Positions 31,101 to 44,500 of a DNA stretch of 64,000 bases are shown here, one piece after another. Both the position numbers and the translations under genes were made by a program. Each line of letters begins with the position of its first letter. Position 1 is the stretch's first letter. Under the pieces are notes generated by a model. That model was not told where the DNA came from. It saw only the letters and a program-made list of their open reading frames with translations, and made no database searches. The DNA is from Phocoena phocoena (lineage: Eukaryota > Chordata > Mammalia > Artiodactyla > Phocoenidae): assembly GCF_963924675.1 (NCBI RefSeq), contig NC_089223.1, forward strand, positions 12,970,881 to 13,034,880, given 5' to 3'.

Positions 31101-34100
31101 TGAACAGAAAAATGAAGAAAAATGAGGACAGTTTAAGAGACCTCTGGGAAAACATCAAGTACACTAATATTCGCATTATAGGGGTCCCAGAAGAAGATAG
31201 AGAAAAGGGGACCGAGAACATATTTGAAAACATAGTAGCTGAAAAATGCCCTAATCTGGGAAAGGAAACAGTTACCAAGTCCAGAAAGCACAGAGAGTAC
31301 CATACAGGATGTGTGTTCCCAAAGAGGAACACACGAAGAGACGTTGTATTTAAAATTACAAAAAGTAAGGATAAAGAAAGTATTAAAAACAGCAAAGAGA
31401 AAGTGAAGAGTAACATACAAGGAAACGCCCATAAGGCTGTCAGATGATTTTTCAGCAGAAACTCTGCAGGCCAGAAGGGAGGGGCACATTATATATAAAT
31501 CTCTTATATATATATATAGTGATGAAAGGGGAAAACCTATAACCAAGAATATTCTCCCCAGCAAGCTCTCATTCTGATTTGATGGAGAGATCAAAAGCTT
31601 TACAGACAAGCAAAAGCTAAAAGAGTTTAGCCCCTCAAACGAGCTTTACAACAAATGTTAGTAAATTCTCTAGGCAAAAAAGATAAGGACACAACTAGAA
31701 ACAGGAAAATTACAAAATGAAAAAGCTCACTGGTTTCAAACATACAATAAATGTAGGAAATCATCCACACACAAAGCTAGTAGGAATGTTAAAAGACAAA
31801 AGTAGTGGGGACTTCCCTGGGATTCCAGTGGTTAAGACTCTGCCTTCCAATGCAGGAGGCACGGGTTTGATCCCTGGTAGGGGAACTGAGATCCCACATG
31901 CTGTGGGGTGTGGCCAAAAAAAAAAAGACAAAAGTAGTAAAATCATCAATGTCCACAATAAGCAGTTGAGGGATACACAAAACACCTAGATGCAAAATAT
32001 GATATCAAAAACAGTAATCATGAGGGAAGGAGAGTACAATTGCAGTGTTGTTAAAATGCATTTGAAATTAAGAGATCACAGCTTAAAACAATCATAAATA
32101 TATACAGAGAGAGAGACTGCTATATAAAAACCTCATGGTGATCACAAACAAAATCTATTATACAAAAGAAAAATGGAATCCAAACATAACACTAAAGATG
32201 GTAATCAAATCACAAGAGAAAAGAAAAAGGGAAGAAAGACCTACCAAAACAATTGATAAAATGGCAATGGGAACATACATATCAGTAATTACCTTAAATG
32301 TAAATAGACTAAATACTCCAACCAAAAGATACAGAGTTGCTGAATGGATCCAAAAACAAGACTCATATATATGCTGCCTGCAAGAGACTCACTTCAGATC
32401 TAAAGACACACAGACTGAAAGTGTGGGGATGGCAAAAGATATTCCATGCAAATGGAAATCAAAAGAAAGCCAGAGTAGCAATAGTTATATCAGACTTTAA
32501 AGGCTGTTACGGGCTTCCCTGGTGGCGCAGCGGTTGAGAGTCTGCCTGCCAATGCAGGGGACATGGGTTCGTGCCCTGGTCTGGGAAGATCCCACATGCT
32601 GCAGAGTGCCTGGGCCCGTGAGCCATGGCCGCTGAGCCTGCGCGCCCAGAGCCTGTGCTCCGCAACAGGAGAGGCCACAGCAATGAGAGGCCTGCATACA
32701 GCAAAAAAATAAAAAAAATAAAGACTGTTACAAGAGACAAAGAAGGACAGTACATATTGATCAAGGGATCAATCCAATAAGAAGATATAACAATTGTAAC
32801 TATATATGCACCATGCACCCAACATAGGAGCACCTAAATTCATAAGGCAAATATTAACAGACATAAAAGGAGAAATTGATATTTATAGAGCATTCCATTC
32901 AAAAGCAGCAGAATACACATTTTTTCCAAGTGCATATGAAACATTCTCCAGGATAGAACACATGCTAGACCACAAAACAAGCCTTGGTAAATTTAAGAAA
33001 ATTGAAATCATATCAAGCATCTTTCTGACCACAATGTTATGAGGCTAGAAATCAACTAGAAGAAAAAAGCTGCAAAAAAAACACAAAGCGTGGAGGCTAA
33101 ACAATATGCTACTAAACAACTAATGGATCACTGAGGAAATCAGAAAATACCTAGAGATATATGAAAAGAAAAACACGACAATCCAAAACCTATGGGATGC
33201 AGAAAAAACAGTTCTAAGAAGATTATAGTGATACAAGCTTACCTCAGAAAACAAGAAAAATCTCAAACAACCTAACTTTGAACCTAAAAGAGCTAGAGAA
33301 AAGAACAAACAAAACCCAAAGTTAGTAGAAGGAAAAAAATCAGATAAAGATCAGAGCAGAAATAAATAGAGACAAAAAAAATTAGAAAAGATCAATGAAA
33401 CTAAGCTGGTTCTTTGAAATGATAAAACTTTAGCCAGATTTATCAACAAAAAAAGGAAGAGGGCCCAAATCAATAAAATCAGAAATGAAAAAGAAGCTAC
33501 AGCCAACATCACAGATATACAAAGGATCATAAAAGACCATTACAAACAACTATATGCAAATAAAATGGACAACCTAGAAGAAATGGACAAATTCTTACAA
33601 AGGTACAATCTCCCAAGACTAAACCAGGAAGAAGTAGAAAATACGAACAGACCAATTACCAGTACTGATATACGATATTTGTTTTTCTCTTTCTGACTTA
33701 CTTAACTCTGTATGACAGATTAACACATATATGTGGAATCTAGAAAAATGGTATAGATGACCTTAATTGCCAAGCAGAAATAGAGACACAAAGAACAAAT
33801 CTATGGATACCAAGGGGGAAAGGAGTGGGGTGGGAGGAATTGGGAGATTAGGATTGACACATATACGCTATTGATACTATGTATAAAACAGACTACTGAT
33901 GGGAACATAATGTATAGCACAGGGAACTCTACTTAATAAACTGAAGTGTCCTAAATGGAGGGGATATATGTATATGTATGGCTGATTCATTTTGCTGTGC
34001 AGAAGCTAACACAACATTGTAAAGCAACTATACTCCAATAAAAATTAATTTAAAATTTTACCAGTACTGAAACTGAATCAGTAATTTAAAAACTCCTAAG

Positions 34101-37100
34101 AAACAAAAGTCCAGGACCAGATGGCTTCACAGATGAATTCTACCAAAAATTTAGAGAAGAGTTAACATCTATCCTTCTCAAACTATTCCAAAAATTTCTT
34201 GAGGAAGGAACACTTCTGAACTCATTCTGTGACGCCAGCATCACCCCAATACCAAAACCAGACAAATATACTACAAAAAGAGAAAATTACAGGCTAATAT
34301 CACTGATGAACATAGATGCAAAAATCCTCAACAAAATACTAGCAAAATACCAGGGATGCAAGGATTTTTCAGTATCCACAAGTCAATCATCAGTGTGATA
34401 CACCACATTAACAAATTGAAGAATAAAAACCATATAATCATTTCAATAGATGTAGAAAAAGTTTTTGACAAAACTCGACATCCATTTATGATAAAAACTC
34501 TCCAGAAAGTGGGCACAGAGGGAACCTACCTCAACATAATAAAGGCCACATATGACAAACCCACAGCTAACATCATACTCAATGGGGAAAAACTGAAAGC
34601 ATTTCTTCTAAGATCAGGAACAAGACAAGGATGCCCACTCTTGCCACTTTTATTCAACATAGTTTAGGAAGTCCTAGTCACAGCAGTGAGATAAGCAAAA
34701 GAAATTAAAAGGAATAGAAATTGGAAAGGAAGAAGTAAAGCTGTCACTGTTTGCAGATGACATGACACTACATAGAAATTCCTAAAGTCTCCACCAGAAA
34801 ACTACTAAAGCTCATCAATAAATTTGGTAAAGTTGCAGGATACAAAATTATTATACAGAAATCTGTTGCATTTATATACACTGGGTTATCAGAAAGAGAA
34901 ATTAGGGAAACAATCCCCTTTACCATCACATCAAAAAGAATAAAATACCTAGGAATAAACATACCTAAGGAGGTAAAAGACCTGTACTTGGAAAACTGTA
35001 AGACACTGATGAAAGAAATTAAAGATGACAAAAACAGATGGAAAGATATACTATATTCTTGGACGGAAGAATTAATATTGTTACAATGACCATATTACCC
35101 AAGGCAATCTACAGATTCAATAAAACCTCTATCAAAATACCAAGGCATTTTTCACAGAATAAGAACAAATAATTTAAAAATTTGTATGCAAACACAAAAG
35201 ACCCTGAATGGCTAAAACTATCTTGAGAAAGAAGAACAGAGCTGGAGGAATCACACGCTCTGGCTTTAGACTATAGTGCAAAGCTGCAATAATCAAAACA
35301 GTATGGTACTGGCACAAAAACAGACACATTGATCAATGGAACAGAATAGAGAGCGCATAAATAAACCCACACACTTATGGCCAATTAATCTATAACAAAG
35401 GAGGCAAGAATATACAATAGAGAAGACAGTCACTTCAATAAGTGGGTCTGGGAAAACTGGACAGCTACATGTAAAAGAATGAAATTAAAATATTCTCTAA
35501 CACCATGTGCAAAAATAAACTCAAAATGTATTAAAGACATAAATGTAAGACCAGAAACCACAAGACTCCTAGAGGAAAACATAGAATAATACACTTTGAC
35601 ATAAATCGTAGCAATATCTTTTGGATCTGTCTCCTAAAGCAGATGAAATAAAAGCAAAATTAAAATATGGGACCTAATTAAATGTAAAAGCTTTTGCATA
35701 GCAAAGGAAACTATTGACAAAATGAAAAGAACCTACTGAATGGGAGAAAATATTTGCAAATGACTGATAAGGGGTTAATATCCAATGTATATAAACAGTT
35801 CATACAATTTAATAACAAAAAGACAATTAAAAAATGGACAGAAGAACTGAATAGACATTTTTCCAAAGAGGACATGGAGATGGCGAACAGGCACATGAAA
35901 ACATGCCCAACATCACTAAGTATCAGGGAAATGCAAATCAAAACCACAATGAGATTGTCACCTCACACCTGTCAAAATGGCTATCATCAAAAAGAACACA
36001 AATAACAAATGTTGGCGAGGATGTGGAGAAAAAGGAAAAGGGAACCCTCCTACACTGTTGGTGGGAGTGTAAATTGGAGCAGTCACTGTGGAAAACAGTA
36101 GGGAGGTTTGTCAAAAAACTAAAAATAGAACTACCATATGACCCAGCAGTTCTCCTCCTGGGTACATATCTGGAAAAGATGAAAGCTCTCATCTGAAAAG
36201 ATACATTCACCCCAGTGTTCATACCAACATTATTTGCAATTGCCAAGATAAGGAAGCAACCTAAGCAACCTATCCATCAACTGATGAATGGATAAAGAAG
36301 ATGTGGTATACATATAAATGGAATACTACTTGGCCATAAAAAGAATGAAATTTTGCCATTTGCAGCAACATGGATGGACTTGGAGTATATTATGCTAAGT
36401 GAAATAAGTCTGACTGAGAAAGACAAATACTGTATGATATCACTTATATGCAGAATCTAAAAAATAGCACAGACTAGTGAATATAACAAAAAAGAAGCAC
36501 ACTCACAGATATAGAGAACAAACTAGTGGTTATCAGTGGGAAGAGGGAAGGGGGAGGGGCAATATAAGAGTAGGTGATTAAGAGATAAAAATTATTATGT
36601 ATAAAATAAGCTATAATGATGTATTGTACACCATGGGGAAAATAACGAATACTTTATAATAACTATAAATGGAGTATAATCTTTAAAATTTTGAATCACT
36701 ATATTGTACACCAGTGACATATAATATTGTACATCAACTATACTTCAATTAAAAACAAAAAAAATCGTAAAGTGATAAAGGTGATACAGACAAAGTAGAG
36801 TGATGAGAGGGAGTCTCAAGTGATCGGGGAGAGAAGTTCTTTAAGAGGTGACATTTAAGCTAAGGCTTGAATGATGAAAAAAAGATCCAGACATGCAGTG
36901 ATTTGGGGATTAAACATTTCAGGCAGAAGGAGGAGCAAGTGTAAAGGCTCTTAGGTGGGAGTATGACTTGTGTCCGAGGAAAAAACAAAACACCAGAGTG
37001 TTTGGGACACTTTGAGGAAGGGAGAGAGCACTAAGAGATGGGGTTAGGAGATAGGTTACAAAGGAATTTTAATAAAAAGCAGAAGGAAAAAAATATTTTA

Positions 37101-38497
37101 CATTCTTAGAAACTGTTCAATCAATAAGGGCAGAGAAAGGAACATAAAAGATATGGCAAGTTTGCTTCTCTGTCTCCTCAGGACTCAGCAGACAGTGATT
37201 AAAATAAGTCACAAGAGCATGTCAAAAAGCAGTATCTCGTCTCCTAGAATGGAGTCTCCTTGAAAGCAGGGACCCCAGCTTACCACAGCTTCTAAATCAG
37301 ATTTAGATTTGATTTTTCTCTTGGCAAGACTACTTCGTAGGGGGCAGTGCACTCCTCTGTCAGTAGGCCCGTAATGTCTGGTTCTCTCCTTTTTTGTGAT
37401 ATTAACAATTGTTGATAGTCAATGCTTAGATCCATTGATTCATCATGGGTTGGAAAATGGTGATGATTTATTTTAAACTCTCCTTGTTTATTTGTTTATT
37501 TATTTATTGGCTGCGCTGGGTCTCCGTGCAGCACTTGGGCTTTCTCCAGTTGCGGCAAGCAGGGGCTACTCTAGGTTGTGGTACACAGGCTTTAGTAGTT
37601 GCGGCACGCGGGCTCAGTAGTTGCAGCACGAGGGCCCCAGAGCATGTGGGCTCAGTAGTTGCGGTGCACAGGCTCCAGTAGTTGTGGCGCACTGCATGGG
37701 CTTATTTGCTCTGTGACATGTGGGATTTTCCCAGATCAGGGATCAGACCTGTATCCCCTGCATTGGCAGGCAGATTCTTAACCACTGGACCACCAGGGAA
37801 GTCCTCTTTCCTTACTTATTAACTAGAATACCTTTATGTAGGCAAACGTTGTCCATCAATTTTTTTTTATCTTGAGGTATAATTGGCATAGGAATGGCAC
37901 GATAAATGCTTTATTCAAACCCCTCAACTTTTTTGTTTTTAACAGTTTTCGGAATACAGACAGTCTCTGGCTTATGATGGTTCAGCTTACAATTTTTTGA
38001 CTTTACCACGGTGCAAAAGTGACACATGTTCAGTAGAAACTGCACTTTGAATTTTGAAGTTTGATCTTTTCCCAGGTTAGTGATATGCTGTATGGTACTC
38101 TCTCATGATGCTGGGCAGTGGCAGTGAACCACATAATCAGGAGGGTAAACAACTAATACACCTACAATCATTCTGTACCCATACAACCATTCTGTCTTTT
38201 ACTTTCACTACAATAGTCAATAAATTACGTGAGATATTCAACACTTTATTATAAAGGCTTTGTGTTAGATTATTTTGCCCAAAACTGTTGGCTAATGTAA
38301 GTGTTCTGAGCAAATTTAAGGTGGGCTAGGCTAACCTATGATACTTAGTAGGTTGGGTGTATTTTTTGACTTAACGATATTTTCAATTTACGATGGATTT
38401 ATTGGGACATAATCCCATCATAAGTCAATGAAAATTTGTAATAATTTGGCTCCATAACATCTTCTAAAAGTCACCAATGTAGCTTTGTTTGGTTTTG

Positions 38498-38553
<56 letters not shown>

Positions 38554-41500
38554 TTGGTGATGGTGGTTGTCATAAACTCATGGATTCATTCATTTTGATT
38601 TGTTTCAATCCATTGCAGTTAATATTCTTATTGTGGCTTGAATTTTCTCATCTTTGGCCAGTGAGAGCTTCTACAAATTGACTGCTAAGTCGTTCTGACA
38701 CAACTCTGGTGGCGTGTGTGGGGGGGTTTGTGATAATTTATTTGGTTCTATTATGTCAAAGTATTCCCGGCTCATGTTTTACATTTCCTGTCCCAAACTG
38801 AGAATGAGCTATTTCTCCAAGAAGTTCTGGTTACTTTTAGTATTTAGAGACCAGAATCTGGGTCCAAAGGGTGGCCAGAACAACTAGACTGGTCATTTTT
38901 TCGAGAAAAAGAGACACAAGATGCTTGTTGTCTTTACCTTAAGAAAAAGTACATCGTGAACTGAAACTGGTGTACAATTATTATTTTTTTGTCCCGAGAA
39001 AATATCTATAATGAGATGTATAGTCAAATCACTGTGTTTTTAAAAATGACGATGTTTCTTAAGATAGTGTTTCACTAATAGAGGCCACAGGTACTTCTCC
39101 ACATACCCTGTGCACCAATTTGACACAAGTTCATTTGTTTCACTTTGCTTTAGTTTGTCAGTGATAGCTTTTTAAAATGTTTTTGTTGTTGTTATATAAT
39201 TATATAAAATATTTTAGTTCATGTTTCCAAAGTTAACTCCACTGAAAAAGTTTTATTCAGAGAAGTTTAGCTTTTGTCCCTGCTCTCTAACCTACTCCGT
39301 CCCTATGAGTAACACTTTTTTCAATACATTTTTATAAAGTTTTTGGTTTATCCATATATGTATATGCTTGTATTTTTTTAAGATGTAAAACGTACTCACA
39401 GAGTTACCAATAAGCCACTCTTTTTCCCCTAAGTATGTGTCTAAATCTTGCAGAAGATGAGATGCATCACATGTGAGTAGCTCCTTAAACATCTGATCCT
39501 AAGAGAGGGAGAAAAAAGATTCATTTAAGCATAATAAGAAGAAAAACAAATGAGTTGAAGAGGAAGTAGATTTTTCCATCTTCTTTCTCCCACATGAGTT
39601 CAAAAAGGAAGTAGCTACCTGTTATTGGTGGTTGTTGCTTGCTTGTTTGTTTTTTAAAATGAATGGCATGGAGATTCAGGTCTGATTTTCTATAGATCTT
39701 ATTCTTCCCTTTATTACTCATGGATTAAAAAATAAATATTGTCATCAGTTCTTATTGTTTCTTTGTATATAATGACTAAATATTTCATCAATAAAATCTT
39801 TTCATGGTTTTTTATCTTAATTTTTGTTAATGAAAATTACTCCATTATATTTTTACATTTCTAAAATTCCCTACCTTTTTTAGGCTCACTCCCTTTAAAG
39901 TGAAATAATTTAACTAAAGGTAAAGAAATTAATTTATTTTGTAAATAAAATTTATTTTGTAAGACTGTTATTAATAAAATATTATTATTTTGTAAGATTC
40001 CTCCAGTTTAGCAGTCTTTCATCTCACAGTTACACTTAACAGAAGTAATCCATAATGAATAGTAATGTTCTTGGGCAGATTTCCTCTGTTTGGCTTGACA
40101 TTGTACCTTAGGGTGAGATTTCTCTGCCTTGACTATCATCTGTAAAATGAATCCAAGGTGCCCCCTTTTGATATAATATGTAAGATATTATTACAAACCA
40201 AATAATATCCTTGGGAAAAAATAACAGATATATCCATTTAAAAAAATTATCTTTGTGTTTTTACTTGAATCTTTGAAGACCAAATAATTTATTCATGGCC
40301 TCTTTCTTGGTAAGAAGTATTTGTTTGTTTATATACGAAAATCAGGCTAGTTTGTATTGTGGATATGGAATGTAAGCCAAACTCAAAATATTATAAAATA
40401 TACATATATCATTAATATTCACAAATGAATGAATATTATAAAATCTGTAATAAAATCAGCCTCTATTAAGATAAGTCAAATAGTGGATAAATCTCTCACC
40501 AATTTACTTCCTGTTACTATTATGACTTAGCTGGGTAATATAGATTATTATAACATAATGCCTTATATTTGTAGGGCACAGTTTGCAAAAGCATCATTAC
40601 AGATTTACATAGGTTTGCCACATTTCAGGTACTAAAGGTTGGGAAGTTTGTCATTATTTTGACTTTACATGCTTTCCACGGTTCTATACCACCTTTGTAC
40701 ATAAGGTTCTCTCTCTATGGTTAAGATATTCATAGTTCTAAATAAAATAGTGTGAATCCTTCAGTCCCTTCCACAGAATCTGTGAGCTAAGAGGCAATGG
40801 GCCCAGAAACACGTGACATTTCCCATAGCTTAGCTTAGATCAGCATCAGTTGGGGAGGTAATAGCCAGCTTGGCTGTCCTAGAATAGCTAGAAACAGGAG
40901 GGAGTTAAATGGAACAGGATGTAGATGCTGTACAGCTTTCCAAAAACTCCTGTGCGTTCACCTGGGTGATTCTGCTACTTTTTCTACTGTGCATTTCCAC
41001 AGCTTAAGGTACACCAATGCTTTGTATATGCAGTGCCAGATAAAAATCTTATCTCTGCTCTCTTGAGTTCCTTAGCCCAGGTTCTCTTTATGTGTTTGGT
41101 GAGAATCATATCACTCAAATGAAATGTAAATTGCTAAACAGCATAACCATTAGTATTTAAGAGTCATTTTAAAGAATACTCACCAAAATAACCTAAAGAA
41201 GATAAAATTTTCTTACATATCCTTTTTAAAATGCATTTTCTGATAAACCCTAGATAGCCATTCCTCTACTTGGTGGACTCAGAAATTTCCTCCCACCTCC
41301 CCCAGAGAGTTATAAGGAAGGAGATTTTTGCACATTGAAAAGTCATTGCTATTGTATTCTATCAAATGACATTTAGAGGATTTAGGGAGGTTTGCATATT
41401 TCTCCAAAGCACCATTTTAAAATCCACACTGCCCAAATCGTTTAGGATTGGAAATGGGCCACTGCTGTCCCTTCAGTCCTGCTGATCCATCACCCTCCCC

Positions 41501-44500
41501 CCCCCCCCCCGCAACCCCCTACCCTGTTCTTCAGATGAGGAAACTGAAACAGACACATTGAATAACCACAGAAACACTAGTGATAAATTCAAGGATTATC
41601 AGTGTGACCAATGCTCAGAGACATACTTTGCCTTTAATTTTTTTTAATTTTAAATTGGAAATGGAATTTTTAGCATGAAACATTTATAATTATGTGTACT
41701 CGATAGATTTTTAAAGAACATATAAGAAGAGGACTATTTTCACTGTTCATCCATCTTTACTGTATCAATATTCTGCTTTTGAAAATTTTATCTGACCACA
41801 AGGTGGCAGCAATGCAACCCACTACGGAGAGACTAAGTAATGAGATGCAAAAGAACTGTGTATTTTTCATTGTATTCTGGCCAGGTCCTGCTTATTAATC
41901 AGATAGTCTAGCTATTCGCAATTATTTCTGCAACATGTTGTCCCTTCATATGATTTATTCATGAACTTGGAATATGTCCTGTGAATTTGTTTTTCTGAGG
42001 TAGGTGGCATGTAAGAGCATTGTTATTCTAATACAAAGGTAGAGTTCCCCTTATCATAAATGTTCAAAGAACATTTTCCTTTGGGAGAAAAGGAGAATGG
42101 AAAAATAGAGAAGTAGAGAAGGGCAAGCCCACATGGAACAAAAACCTTTAGATACTTTTTTTTCTAAATTGAGAGGATTATGCATCTACTTGTCTCTGCA
42201 TTTATAAGGATATGTGGAATGTAGATGTCATGTCTGACAAAGAAAAGGAAAAACAATGAGCACTGAATTATATAAAAACACGATAATAACTAATATTTAG
42301 TGAACACTTTCCACCTAGCCGTAGGTACTTATGCTACCATTTAATCCTCCCAACATACTTTGAAGCAGATTCTATGATATCCCTACTTTACAGACATAGA
42401 ATGTGAAAAGTTGATAGGGAGTTAAGTGACAACTGGTAAAAAGAATCAGGATTCAAGCCTGGCAGTCTGACTCCAGAGCCCAAATGTGTTTTTATCCTCA
42501 AAGATGAGTTTTTATTTAAGACCTTGTTCTGGTCAGTCAGGTATCTGTATATATACGTATGTGTGTGTGTGTGTCCCCACACACCTTACATTTATGTCAG
42601 GGAATCGGTAAATGTGAATACTTTTATGTTCCAAATATCTCTGTTTAAATCAGAGGGTCCTAATTAAACAGTATTTAGAATAAATATGCTTAAGTAAGTT
42701 GATAAGACTGCCATTTGTTCTGTGCTGTAGCTTTTGGATACAGGCCTTAAGCCATAACATGTACATAAATACTCCTGCACAGCTGTTTTGAATGGCTGCT
42801 ACCACTGTGGCATTACATCCAGTGGTTAAGAACATGGAGTCTGAGCCAGAGTGTCGGGATTTGAATTCCTTGTGTACCACTTACCAGCTAAGTAACCTTA
42901 GGTAAGTTATTTACACTACATGAACCTCACTTTCTTCATCTGGAAAATGAGGATAACAACAGTTTCCAAAATTTTACATGAAGAAGTCTTGAGGATAAGA
43001 GATATGAATACTGGAGATGTAAACAAGGGAGTAAATAAAAACAGAGGACGTCATCCAGGAAACAGGACTCCAGCTCAAGAGAAAGACGTTCCTGGGATGG
43101 CAGTGAAGGGAAGTCCAATGATGACAGCTGTGCAAAAACCTAGACAGCTCTACAAAGGAGAATGGAAATCTCTGGCTCGATAACTCCAAGAAAATAATGG
43201 AAACAGTAGATGATCTGATATCATTGACTTTGTGAAAAATTGCATTGGCAGGCCATTGGATAGTGTGGGAAGGTTCAGCAATAAAAGTAAAAAAGAATTA
43301 AGCAAATGAAAAAAAGACAATTACTAATTTGAGGAGGAAAGTGAGAAAGGAAATATAATCAAAGTATACCACAATGCACAGTTTTGTACAATATCTGCAT
43401 AGGCATACTAATGTAATGACTGAATATAGATTTCACCACAAATTTTTTTTTTTTTTTTTTTTTATGGTACGCAGGCTTCTCACTGTTGCGGCCTCTCCTG
43501 TTGCGGAGCACAGGCTCCGGACGTGCAGGCTCAGCGGCCATGGCGCACGGGCCCAGCCGCTCCGCGGCATGTGGGATCTTCTCGGACCGGGGCGCGAACC
43601 CGTGTCCCTTGCATCGGCAGGTGGACTCTCAACCACTGCGCCACTAAGGAAGCCCCCTCACCACAAAATTTTAATATTATGAGTTTGGGGGAAGGGAAGC
43701 AAAGAGAATGACTATGTAAGAGATAAATTCTAATTACTATAATAAGTCTATCAGAACTATCTAGGGCTTCCCTGGTGGCGCAGTGGTTGAGAGTCCGCCT
43801 GCCGATGCAGGGGACACGGGTTCGCGCCCCGGTCCGGGAAGATCCCACATGCCGCGGAGCGGCTGGGCCCGTGCGCCATGGCCGCTGAGCCTGCGCATCC
43901 GGAGCCTGTGCTCCGCATCGGGAGAGGTCACAACAGTGAGAGGCCCATCTATCTAAAATTTGTGAATCAAAGAAAGCCATATTTACATATCCTATAGAAA
44001 ATATGGAGATACATAAATCCTAAAGAAACAGCTAAAAGTGTTAAAATGAGCGTTGCATCTGAGGAAGGGTTAATATGAAGAGGTAAGGCTGGGAATCACG
44101 GTAGTAATTTGTTTTAAACCTTTTAATATAATTTGATATTTTAAAACTAGATGTATGTCTTACTTTGATAAAAAGGAACTTTGAAAAGCACCTAACATAA
44201 TGTTTGGCAAGTGGATATGATTAATAGCAGTAACAGCAAACTGATCACATTACTTTTATATCTTGTTTTCTCTCTGCCCAAGGAAAACGAGACATGAAAT
44301 CGTCCAATGTGTCCACGACTGCATCAACTTGACATTGTTGCAATTCTGTTTTTCCAGCCAAATCTATGGAATAGAGACAGGCCATTTTATGCCCAAGAAT
44401 ATGCTCAATTTATTTTACTATACTAAAACTTTTTTTAAAATAGGCAATATATTAATATGGTTCGAAAATTCAAAACAATATAAAACAGTATCCAGTGAAG

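Larger units (their letters stand above)
32261..36195 (+). pseudogene. L1 ORF2 remnant (endonuclease, reverse transcriptase)
   Basis: Starts [20 protein letters not shown] with the endonuclease block ICCLQETHF. The reverse transcriptase part keeps [27 protein letters not shown], and FADDM at 34750-34764. A SINE (32511) and a truncated L1 (33669) interrupt it, with further stops such as TAG after LLFNIV. It cannot make a full protein. Confidence 0.85.
29221..36765 (+). mobile_element. Near full-length L1 LINE, degenerate
   Basis: 5' end reads 'gggatcggccaagatggcgg', the usual L1 5' UTR start, followed by a GC-rich 5' UTR to about 30700. ORF1 remnants (31.0-31.45 kb), ORF2 remnants (32.26-36.2 kb) and an A-rich 3' end at 36765 follow. 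Stops and frameshifts break both ORFs. Two SINEs and a truncated L1 sit inside it. Left flank cgtcaagtg and right flank cgtaaagtg may be the remains of the TSD. It lies in HPGDS intron 5, in antisense orientation to the gene. Confidence 0.9.

Noticed and set aside
31133..31609. 158-residue open frame on the minus strand
   Set aside because: It is the antisense of L1 ORF1 sequence, A-rich on the plus strand and so Phe/Leu/Ser-rich here. No independent support.
41498..41513. Poly(C) run as a possible assembly gap or functional element
   Set aside because: A plain homopolymer next to an MIR-like fragment; nothing else suggests function.
43531..43980. 149-residue minus-strand open frame
   Set aside because: It is made of two adjacent SINEs read through; SINE bodies commonly yield Arg/Pro/Ala-rich frames.
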